Positions 54,168 to 60,893 of a DNA stretch of 64,000 nucleotides are shown here, piece by piece. Source of the stretch: Eubacterium sp. GTDB taxonomy: Bacteria; Bacillota; Clostridia; Oscillospirales; Acutalibacteraceae. A program made the translations under genes and the position numbers. The notes beneath the pieces are model-generated. The model worked only from the letters and a program-made list of their open reading frames with translations, ran no database searches and was not told where the DNA came from. How positions within the stretch are numbered: the stretch's first letter is position 1; the number at the start of each line of letters is the position of its first letter. The stretch spans positions 62,001-126,000 of the forward strand of contig DVEP01000018.1 in the NCBI GenBank assembly GCA_015655975.1. The letters run 5' to 3'.

Positions 54168-55013
54168 TTATATAAAGTAAATTACTACAGGGACTGAAAT
54201 AAGTATTAAATTCAGCACCATACAAGCAATTTGAACAGGTTTACTTTTTACTTTTTGAATAAACTTTTCAAGTTTTTTGTTTTCTAATTTTTCTTCAATA
54301 CCTTCTTTACAAGCAATTTGGAAAACTCCTCCGCAAGTCAGGCTGTTTGCTCTGAACATAAGCCAATATCCCGGATTCATAGTAAGAAGAACACTGATGA
54401 TAGGCGAAGCCAAAATTCCGATATGTAAATAGCCGATAGAGTGTTTAAATTCTCCTACAACAAAGAGCCAGTTCCATATAGTATAGGCTGCAATCCAACA
54501 AATTGTACCAATCATAACAACTTCATTTGTTTCAAACAGCGTACCTGACGCATGACCTGCGTTTGCAGTATAAATACCGCTAAACGGACCTGTAACATTT
54601 GCAAACCACTCGCCTGACAAAGTGAATACAGAAGCACTGAGGCACAAGCCCGTAACGAAATTGAACGGCTGATGATTTTTCAAAAGGTCGGTCATTGTCG
54701 CTTCCATGCAGTTTATTGCAAGAAAAACCAAAACCAACTTGACAAAAAATTCACCGCTCATAAGTCCGAAAATCGGAAGCAAGATTAAAGCACGCATAAT
54801 TACGAGTGTTGACAGCTTCAATCTTTCAAACATTACGGTTTTTAATTTAAACAGTACGATTAGCGGAAGCACTACATTGACAACAACATTTACCCAAAGA
54901 GGAAAATAAGATGTCAGCATTGACACAATGCAGATTAGAACAGTCCAAATTAAAAATGTCTGAGTTTGTCCTAATTTACCAAATGCTTTCCAAAAAAAGT
55001 TTTCTTTTTTCAT
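54168..55013 (-). CDS. Integral membrane protein distantly related to the DUF5692-type protein (cassette gene 1)
   Basis: 281 residues with about eight hydrophobic helices; I know no name for it. It shares with the protein at 50488-51408 the sequence of features IN-x-x-EA-x-x-x-DL, then W-I-A-AYTIWN in a helix and W-x-x-FRANSL-x-x-x-x-VF in a later one, so they appear to be diverged copies. Two such proteins around two soluble redox enzymes suggest a membrane platform, carrier or transporter for the substrate. First gene of the operon; GGGT lies before the ATG, and the GntR operator sits 25 bases upstream. Confidence 0.7.
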   Translation of the reverse strand: MKKENFFWKAFGKLGQTQTFLIWTVLICIVSMLTSYFPLWVNVVVNVVLPLIVLFKLKTVMFERLKLSTLVIMRALILLPIFGLMSGEFFVKLVLVFLAINCMEATMTDLLKNHQPFNFVTGLCLSASVFTLSGEWFANVTGPFSGIYTANAGHASGTLFETNEVVMIGTICWIAAYTIWNWLFVVGEFKHSIGYLHIGILASPIISVLLTMNPGYWLMFRANSLTCGGVFQIACKEGIEEKLENKKLEKFIQKVKSKPVQIACMVLNLILISVPVVIYFI

Positions 55014-55037
55014 AGTTACCCTTCTTTCAAAAATTTG

Positions 55038-55048
55038 TGGTCAGACCA
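55038..55048. promoter_or_regulatory. FadR-type GntR operator in the cassette leader
   Basis: Perfect palindrome TGGTCAGACCA, identical in form to the TGGTCnGACCA core bound by FadR-subfamily GntR proteins. Relative to the minus-strand promoter it lies at about +7 to +17, so binding should block transcription of the four-gene cassette. Confidence 0.75.
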
Positions 55049-55061
55049 ACACTTCGTCAAA

Positions 55062-55090
55062 ATAATAACACACTCTTTTTATTAATTCAA
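55062..55090 (-). promoter_or_regulatory. Promoter of the redox cassette operon
   Basis: Minus strand TTGAAT (55090-55085), 17-base spacer, TATTAT (55067-55062); the GntR-type palindrome follows 13 bases downstream. Confidence 0.65.
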
Positions 55091-55163
55091 TAGTTTTTTA
55101 ACAATTTTTTAAAATTTTTTGTTTAATTTGAATACAGTGATTTTCAAGCATCAAGAATAATTA

Positions 55164-55192
55164 TTGATAATGTACATAATTAGTGTTACTAT
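55164..55192 (+). promoter_or_regulatory. Promoter of the gntR gene
   Basis: TTGATA (55164-55169), 17-base spacer, TACTAT (55187-55192). The nonamer TAATGTACA occurs at 55168-55176 and again at 55197-55205, one copy overlapping the -35 and one at the predicted +1, and may be a second binding site. Confidence 0.65.
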
Positions 55193-55230
55193 ATGTTAAT
55201 GTACAAAAAACAAAAGGAGAGTCTAAAACT

Positions 55231-55935
55231 ATGCCGTTTCAAAAAATAGTCATACCCACAATGAAAGAGATGTTTATACAACAACTCGAGGCGATGATTT
55301 TATCCGGAGAACTCCAACCCGGTGAAAAACTTCCAAATGAGCGTGAACTTGCCGCAAAAATGAATGTAAGCAGAACAATTGCAAATTCAGGAATACAGGA
55401 ACTTGCACGCAACGGTTTTGTTTCCATTGTTCCGAGAAAAGGTACTTTTGTGAACAACTATCTTCAAGAAGGAAATTTGGGTACTTTAACTTCGATTGTA
55501 AGATACAATAACGGTCATTTCAGCAAGGAGTTGCTGAATTCACTTATAGAATACAGAATAATAAATGAAAGCAAGTGTGCTTATTTAGCCGCCAAAAATC
55601 ATAGCGATGAAGATATTGAGATTTTACAAAGTTTAATGAAAAAGTTGAAAAACTGCCAAACAACAGATAAAGCTGTCCAAACCAGCATTAAAATACACCA
55701 CGCAATATTTACTGCAACACACAATATTATTTTTCCTATGGTTTACAACACTTTCGGAGAAATACTTGAATCGCTCACACAACTGCTTTTTCAGTATTTA
55801 GAACGAGAAAAGGCGTACGCCGAACTTTCAGACATCATATCTGCAATCAAAGACAGCAACGCGGAAGAGGCAGAAGCGCGTATGAAAAACTACTCTGATT
55901 ATTGCAGTGAAATCATAGCGAAAAACTACCGTTAA
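55231..55935 (+). CDS. GntR-family transcriptional regulator, FadR/FCD type
   Basis: 234 residues. The N-terminal winged helix has ILSGELQPGEKLPNERELAA, then MNVSRTIANSGIQELARNGF and VPRKGTFVNNY, typical of GntR. The C-terminal ~150 residues are all-helical with EYRIINESKCAYLAA, KIHHAIFTATHN and a final DSNAEEAEARMKNY, as in the FCD ligand-binding domain, though the metal-binding histidines are only partly recognisable. The ATG at 55231 is chosen because the promoter's predicted start is near 55199 and AAGGAGA lies upstream; a start at 55183 would lie within the promoter. Divergent from the redox cassette, which it presumably represses until an effector, probably the substrate, binds. Confidence 0.9.
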   Translation: MPFQKIVIPTMKEMFIQQLEAMILSGELQPGEKLPNERELAAKMNVSRTIANSGIQELARNGFVSIVPRKGTFVNNYLQEGNLGTLTSIVRYNNGHFSKELLNSLIEYRIINESKCAYLAAKNHSDEDIEILQSLMKKLKNCQTTDKAVQTSIKIHHAIFTATHNIIFPMVYNTFGEILESLTQLLFQYLEREKAYAELSDIISAIKDSNAEEAEARMKNYSDYCSEIIAKNYR

Positions 55936-56004
55936 AAAGTTTGTTTTGTTTGCTGACATCTGTAAAACACAACTTACAGATGTTATAATAAAGCAAACTT
56001 TTTT
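55936..56004 (+). terminator. Terminator of gntR
   Basis: Two-part stem: AAAGTTTG (55936-55943) with CAAACTTT (55994-56001), enclosing a perfect ten-base-pair stem ACATCTGTAA/TTACAGATGT, then a T-run. Confidence 0.85.
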
Positions 56005-56022
56005 AATTTATTTGCTTTTATA

Positions 56023-56050
56023 TTTACATTTTCTGATTTTAATGTATAAT
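56023..56050 (+). promoter_or_regulatory. Promoter of the RluA-family gene, with no room for a leader
   Basis: TTTACA (56023-56028), 16-base spacer, TATAAT (56045-56050). Only seven bases separate the -10 box from the ATG at 56058, so +1 should fall on or next to the start codon. Confidence 0.65.
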
Positions 56051-56057
56051 AAAAGGT

Positions 56058-56990
56058 ATGAAAAATTTAACCGTAACAAAAAACGATGCAAATCAAAGAC
56101 TTGACCGTTTTTTGATGAAAACATATTGTACATTGCCGAAATCAATAATGTACAAATACATAAGAAAAAAAAGTATAAAAGTTAATAAAAAAAGAGCTGT
56201 GCCCGAGCAAATTTTAAACGAAGGCGACTTGATTGAACTCTATATCAACGACGAATTTCTTTGTGAAAAAAAACACAACTATGACTTTTTAAAAGCGTCA
56301 AAAAAGCTTGAAATTGTGTATGAAGATGACAATATCATTGTCATTGACAAACCGATAGGACTTCTTTGCCATCCCGATAAAAGCGAATTTACCGACACTG
56401 CAATCTCAAGAATCAAGCGATACCTATATGAAGAAAAAAAGTGGAATCCCGATGAGTCCAAAGGCTTTTCTCCGTCAATCTGCAACAGGCTTGACAGAAA
56501 CACAAGAGGTCTTGTGATTGCCGCTAAAAACGCCGAAAGTTTAAGAATAATAAATGATAAAATCAAAAGCAGGGAAATTTCAAAATACTATCTTGCAATT
56601 CTTGACGGAATACCTAAAGAAAAAGAAGGTACTATAAAAGGTTTTTTAACCAAAAATGAAAAGAAAAACAAAGTTTCTTTTTCTCCTGAAAAAACAGAAA
56701 ATTCAAAAAGCAGTGAAACAAGATACAAAATTCTTGACACAAAGGGAAGCAAATCACTTGCTGAAATTGAACTCATTACAGGCAGAACTCACCAAATTCG
56801 CGTTCACTTTGCGTCAATCGGCTGTCCGCTTTGCGATGACGGAAAGTACGGAAAAGAGCAAGGACGATACCGTCAAAAACTGTTTGCCTATAAACTTGCG
56901 TTTGACTTTAAAACAGATGCAAAAGAATTAAACTATTTAAACAAAAAAGAAATTGTTGCTTCGACAAATATTTTTTTAAAGGAGTTTTAA
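56058..56990 (+). CDS. RluA-family pseudouridine synthase
   Basis: RNA pseudouridine synthase of 310 residues. S4 RNA-binding domain at about 5-65 (NQRLDRFLMKTYCTLPKSIM ... INEGDLIELYI pattern), then the catalytic domain with VIDKPIGLLCHP, the active-site NRLDRNTRGLVIAAK containing the catalytic Asp, and the C-terminal GRTHQIRVHFASIGCPLCDD. Which uridine it modifies cannot be told; RluC/RluD-type sites in 23S rRNA are most likely. AAAGG is only one base from the ATG, too close for use as a ribosome site; the transcript is probably leaderless. The next in-frame ATG would remove part of the S4 domain. Confidence 0.92.
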   Translation: MKNLTVTKNDANQRLDRFLMKTYCTLPKSIMYKYIRKKSIKVNKKRAVPEQILNEGDLIELYINDEFLCEKKHNYDFLKASKKLEIVYEDDNIIVIDKPIGLLCHPDKSEFTDTAISRIKRYLYEEKKWNPDESKGFSPSICNRLDRNTRGLVIAAKNAESLRIINDKIKSREISKYYLAILDGIPKEKEGTIKGFLTKNEKKNKVSFSPEKTENSKSSETRYKILDTKGSKSLAEIELITGRTHQIRVHFASIGCPLCDDGKYGKEQGRYRQKLFAYKLAFDFKTDAKELNYLNKKEIVASTNIFLKEF

Positions 56991-56991
56991 A

Positions 56992-57549
56992 ATGAAAGAA
57001 AAGTGTGAAAGATTTATACGAATCATATCTCCGCTGACCGTTATTACAATATTCATTGCTGACATAGCGGTAATTTTTTTCGCCGTTTTCGCAGTAAAAA
57101 AACTTATGGAAGCGCCGTCAGGAATGTTGATTGTGATGTCAATTCTTGAACTTTTGGCAATTGTAGTAGCCGTACTTGTAACAAAGCAGGTATTTTCCGA
57201 AGGTATTGCCTTTCGAGATGACGAATTTGAATTTGTAGGTCTTGATGACAAAAATGTTTTTGAATATGAAAACATTTACAATGTAACTTACGAAAAAGAT
57301 ACAAAAGTAAGTTTTGTCAAAAATTTCATTGACCGACACTCAATAATCTATTTAGAGGACAAAAACCACAACATCACATCCATTGACATCGGTCTGACCA
57401 CGAAATACACAACTGAATTGGTTGCAAAAGAAATTTGTGAAAGGTGCAATATAGAGTTTGTACCGCACAAACCCGACGAAAAATTTTCTTTCAAAAAGAA
57501 AAAACAAAACAACAAAGAAAATAACGGCAACAATAACGATAACAATTAA
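56992..57549 (+). CDS. Small membrane protein with a PH-like cytoplasmic domain, function unknown
   Basis: 185 residues, not a family I can name. Two membrane helices at about 14-36 and 43-65 are followed by a beta-rich domain (ISFRDDEFEF-like start, YENIYNVTYEKDTK, HSIIYLEDKNHNITSIDIG) resembling bacterial PH-like domains, and a low-complexity Lys/Asn-rich tail (after about 165). AAGGAG precedes the ATG by eight bases and overlaps the end of the RluA gene, so it is co-transcribed with it; the PopT-type gene follows 21 bases later. Confidence 0.7.
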   Translation: MKEKCERFIRIISPLTVITIFIADIAVIFFAVFAVKKLMEAPSGMLIVMSILELLAIVVAVLVTKQVFSEGIAFRDDEFEFVGLDDKNVFEYENIYNVTYEKDTKVSFVKNFIDRHSIIYLEDKNHNITSIDIGLTTKYTTELVAKEICERCNIEFVPHKPDEKFSFKKKKQNNKENNGNNNDNN

Positions 57550-57570
57550 AAATTGATACAAGGTGAAATT

Positions 57571-58482
57571 ATGCAAAAAAAATCTAAAGCATGGCTAAGC
57601 CATTTAGTAGTCGCGCTCAAAGGTATGTGGATTGGCGGAACAATGACAGTACCGGGAGTAAGCGGAGGCTCAATGGCAATACTTTTGGGAATTTATGACA
57701 GGTTGATTTTCTCCATAAGCAAATTCACAAAAGATATTAAAAACAATATTATTTTTCTCGTAGAGTTCGTACTAGGAGCAGGCGTAGGTCTTGTTCTGTT
57801 TTCACAATTTATACTTATGTTACTTCAAAAGTACACAATGCCGACAAGTTACTTTTTCTTGGGCGCAGTTGCAGGCGGTATTCCGCTCATCATCAAAGAA
57901 GCAAACATCAAGAAAAGTGATTTAATCAACAAAAAAACAGGAAAATACGACCACTACACAGTCGGAAAAGTTCTGCTGTACATTTTATACGCAGGAATAG
58001 GAATTGGCTTGGTTTATCTCATTTCTCTCATACCCGAAGGTGTTTTTGCCGCCAACGATTCAGGTGTTCAAAACTTTCTAATTAAAATTGCGGGCGGATT
58101 TATTGTAGCAATCGCGCTTGTTTTACCCGGCATTTCTGTTTCCCAAATGTTGCTTATGCTCGGGCTTTACGAAGAGGTATTCGGCTCAATTAAAAACCTT
58201 GATATTTTGCCTCTCATTCCTCTCGCAATCGGTCTTGCAGCGGGAATAATATTAACAACGCTTGCAATAGGAAAAGCGATTGAAAAACATCCGCAGGCAA
58301 CATACATCATAGTTTTCGGCTTTGTTCTCGGAAGTTTACCCGAACTTTTCCCGGGCATGCCGAACGGCTCAGAAATTTTCATTTGTCTGCTGACGGCAAT
58401 TTTAGGTTTCGCAGTTATAATGCTCATTATGAAAGGCAGCGACGCCGCAGACAAAGTATCTAAAGAAAATAATGATAAATAA
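57571..58482 (+). CDS. popT: DUF368 membrane protein, PopT-type undecaprenyl phosphate translocase
   Basis: 303 residues with about eight to ten hydrophobic helices. DUF368 hallmarks are GGTMTVPGVSGGSMAILLGIYD (split here over helix 1) and its repeat-like partner VLPGISVSQMLLMLGLYEEV. DUF368 proteins have been identified as undecaprenyl phosphate translocases (PopT) that return the carrier lipid across the membrane. Start is the ATG at 57571 after AAGGTGA; a TTG at 57553 is in frame. It is third in the RluA operon and ends in a strong terminator. uppS, which makes the same carrier, is also in this window but far away. Confidence 0.85.
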   Translation: MQKKSKAWLSHLVVALKGMWIGGTMTVPGVSGGSMAILLGIYDRLIFSISKFTKDIKNNIIFLVEFVLGAGVGLVLFSQFILMLLQKYTMPTSYFFLGAVAGGIPLIIKEANIKKSDLINKKTGKYDHYTVGKVLLYILYAGIGIGLVYLISLIPEGVFAANDSGVQNFLIKIAGGFIVAIALVLPGISVSQMLLMLGLYEEVFGSIKNLDILPLIPLAIGLAAGIILTTLAIGKAIEKHPQATYIIVFGFVLGSLPELFPGMPNGSEIFICLLTAILGFAVIMLIMKGSDAADKVSKENNDK

Positions 58483-58529
58483 GAAAGCGACGCAGTTCAT
58501 TGAATGAAACTGCGTCGCTTTCTTTTTAT
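58481..58529. terminator. Terminator between the DUF368 gene and the lipoprotein gene
   Basis: Stem of 17 base pairs (AAGAAAGCGACGCAGTT/AACTGCGTCGCTTTCTT), with CATT/AATG in the loop, followed on the plus strand by TTTTT. The stop codon of the DUF368 gene touches the left arm. On the minus strand the T-tail is weaker. Confidence 0.9.
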
Positions 58530-58533
58530 GTAT

Positions 58534-59034
58534 TTACTGTAAAAAATTTATTTGAAGATTTGCTGTTTCAAAAACTATTGAAACCAACTCATCCTGATTA
58601 TTTTGAAATATAACAAAAGGTCCTAAATCTGTTTTGCCGTAGTATTTATATCCTCCGTCAACTTTTTTAGCATTCAGATTTTCAACGCTTTCAATATACA
58701 AAAAAGCATTGTACAGAGCAACACAGGAATTATTTTTGTTTATATTATTGATATCCATTGTTTCGCTTATTTCGTTGCTTTTAACAATAAAATTGTTTTT
58801 TACACACTGCATTACCATTCCGCTTGCTTCGGTAGATTTTACCGTTACAGAAACGGAAGCGTCTTTTTTTCGACATATTTTGCATTCATAAGAAAAATCG
58901 CCCGTATTAACCACTGCGTCGCTTTCAAAAGCAGTAGTCAACACGGGCGAAAAACTCTGTTTTTCACAAGCCGTAAAATTTAACATTAACAAAAATATTG
59001 CAAACAACAAAGCAGAAATCTTTTTCAAAAGCAA
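58534..59034 (-). CDS. Putative lipoprotein of unknown function
   Basis: 166 residues, no recognised domain. A signal peptide (KKISALLFAIFLLMLNFTAC) ends in a lipobox with Cys23 as lipid anchor, followed by a small beta-rich domain (VSVTVKSTEASGMVMQ, GYKYYGKTDLGPFVIF, VSIVFETANLQINFL) that could be LolA/LppX-like, though this is only an impression. Residues C-x-x-C (KICRKK region has ECKIC) are noted. The start is TTG at 59034, since no ATG is available; an AAGAAG site lies upstream and the gene begins eight bases after the nnrED stop. Confidence 0.7.
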   Translation of the reverse strand: MLLKKISALLFAIFLLMLNFTACEKQSFSPVLTTAFESDAVVNTGDFSYECKICRKKDASVSVTVKSTEASGMVMQCVKNNFIVKSNEISETMDINNINKNNSCVALYNAFLYIESVENLNAKKVDGGYKYYGKTDLGPFVIFQNNQDELVSIVFETANLQINFLQ

Positions 59035-59042
59035 GCACTTCT

Positions 59043-60554
59043 TTACTCAAATTCTGACATCATTGCTCCGAGAAGTTCTGCCATATCCGAAGAAGTCATA
59101 CCTCTTTGCGACAACTCTCTTGCAGTTATATCGCCACACATACCGTGAACAAAAACTGCAGTTTTAGCCGCCTCCAAAGGAGACATTTTTTGCGCAATAA
59201 ACGAACCTATCATACCTGCCAAAAGGTCGCCCGTACCTGCTTTTGCCATGCCGGGATTGCCCGTTGTATTTACAAAAACTTCTTTACCGTCCGTAACTAT
59301 TGTATTTGCGCCTTTAAGCACAACAATCGTTTTTGTCTTTTCTGCAAAAGTTTTGGCACAGCCTATTCGGTCTTTTTGTACTGTCGAGACATCTTTACCG
59401 ACAAGGCGCGCCATTTCGCCCGGATGAGGAGTAAGAACTACTGTTGAAGCGATGCCCTCAAGTAATTCTATGCGTTTAGATACTATATTTATTCCGTCAG
59501 CATCCAAAACTACGGGACACTTTGCTTTTTTTAAGACTTGCGACACCAAAACTTCGGTATCGTCATTGACATCTATACCACAGCCGACAACTATACTGTC
59601 AGCCCAATCTAACTCGGGCAGCAGCGAATTTACACAACCCATTGAAAAGGTTTTTTCACTATTTTCCGCTAAAGGCAGAAACAGTGATTCGCACAACTGT
59701 GACGCGTACGGAACATAGCACGATTTCGGAAACGCGCATTTTAAAAGACCTACGCCCGTTTTCAGAGCGCCTTTAGCGCAGATGATGCCTGCGCCTGTCA
59801 TTTTTTGACTTGAGCAAATATTTAACTGATGCCCAAAATTACCCTTATTTGAATTCAATGCACGCGGTCGAAAATTTTCTGCAATTTCTTTTTTAGTTAT
59901 GGTTTTAGCGTATTTTTCTCTATAACAATCTTGAGGTATCCCTATATCTACCGTTTTGACTTCTCCGCAATAAATATTTCCGGGCGGTAAAATATGACCG
60001 TACTTCAAAGTTGAGATGGCGATTGTAAATTCTGCCGAAACACACTTACCCTCTACACTGCCGTCAGTGGCATTCACACCGCTCGGAATATCAATTGAAA
60101 TGATATGAGCATTGCTTTCATTTATCATATCAAACGCAGTGTCAAAAGGCTGCTGTGCTTTTCCGTGAAAACCGATACCGAACACGCAGTCAACAACAAA
60201 CGGCGATTTAATGTAGCCGATTTCATCAATATTAAACACATTGATTTTATCTTCTTTCATTTGCTCAAAATACATCAACGGTTCAGCGGTTTGAGGAACT
60301 TTGTCAACTAAAATAACCTCAACTTCACAACCATAGCGTTTCAACAAAGACGCTATAACAAAACCGTCGCCTGCATTTTTTCCGTTTCCGCAAACTATCG
60401 ACACTTTTGCACCTATGAGTTGCTCACCGTATTTCTTACAGATTGCAAAAAAGCACTTTTCCCCTGCTTTTTTCATTAATTCTGCTTCGCTGAAATACTT
60501 TGCAAATGAATTTTTTTCAACTTCTCTGATTTCCTGAGCCGTTAAAATTTTCAT
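59043..60554 (-). CDS. nnrED: Bifunctional NAD(P)HX epimerase/dehydratase
   Basis: Repair enzyme for hydrated NADH and NADPH, 503 residues. Residues 1-215 are the YjeF_N epimerase (LTAQEIREVEKNSF, VCGNGKNAGDGFVIA, FGIGFHGKA, DIPSGVNATDG). Residues 225-500 are the ADP-dependent (S)-NAD(P)HX dehydratase of ribokinase fold (SNKGNFGHQLNICSS, VLDADGIN, VLTPHPGEMARL, and the GMAKAGTGDLLAGMIGSF signature). Located between acpS and a lipoprotein gene, an arrangement with acpS that is common in bacteria. Confidence 0.95.
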   Translation of the reverse strand: MKILTAQEIREVEKNSFAKYFSEAELMKKAGEKCFFAICKKYGEQLIGAKVSIVCGNGKNAGDGFVIASLLKRYGCEVEVILVDKVPQTAEPLMYFEQMKEDKINVFNIDEIGYIKSPFVVDCVFGIGFHGKAQQPFDTAFDMINESNAHIISIDIPSGVNATDGSVEGKCVSAEFTIAISTLKYGHILPPGNIYCGEVKTVDIGIPQDCYREKYAKTITKKEIAENFRPRALNSNKGNFGHQLNICSSQKMTGAGIICAKGALKTGVGLLKCAFPKSCYVPYASQLCESLFLPLAENSEKTFSMGCVNSLLPELDWADSIVVGCGIDVNDDTEVLVSQVLKKAKCPVVLDADGINIVSKRIELLEGIASTVVLTPHPGEMARLVGKDVSTVQKDRIGCAKTFAEKTKTIVVLKGANTIVTDGKEVFVNTTGNPGMAKAGTGDLLAGMIGSFIAQKMSPLEAAKTAVFVHGMCGDITARELSQRGMTSSDMAELLGAMMSEFE

Positions 60555-60581
60555 TAAATCACCCCTTTTGCTTATTTAATT

Positions 60582-60893
60582 TTAATCATTTATCAAAACA
60601 ACTGCTACGGCGTAATTTCCGTCGTGGCTTATTGACAAATCGGTTGAACTGATATTCAAATACGGTTTACCGTTTTCATTATGAAAAACTTCAATATCTG
60701 TAATCGGATATGTAATACCTGTTCCGAGCGCTTTAAAATACGCTTCTTTTGCAGCGAAAATGCCTGCAAAACTTTGAGCATTTTTGCAATACGATACTTC
60801 CTGCTGAGTAAAAACTTTTTTTAAAAATCGCTCATTTTTAATACTTTTTTCGATTCTTGATATTTCAACAATATCAACGCCGATTTTACTCAT
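60582..60893 (-). CDS. acpS: Holo-[acyl-carrier-protein] synthase AcpS
   Basis: Transfers 4'-phosphopantetheine from CoA to apo-ACP. The 103 residues are slightly short for the family. The magnesium-binding GVDIVEISRI near the start and the FAAKEAYFKALGTG helix with the catalytic Glu and Lys are intact, and LSISHDGNYAVAVVL closes the fold. The start overlaps the lacZ stop region by eight bases; nnrED follows after 27 bases. Confidence 0.95.
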   Translation of the reverse strand: MSKIGVDIVEISRIEKSIKNERFLKKVFTQQEVSYCKNAQSFAGIFAAKEAYFKALGTGITYPITDIEVFHNENGKPYLNISSTDLSISHDGNYAVAVVLIND

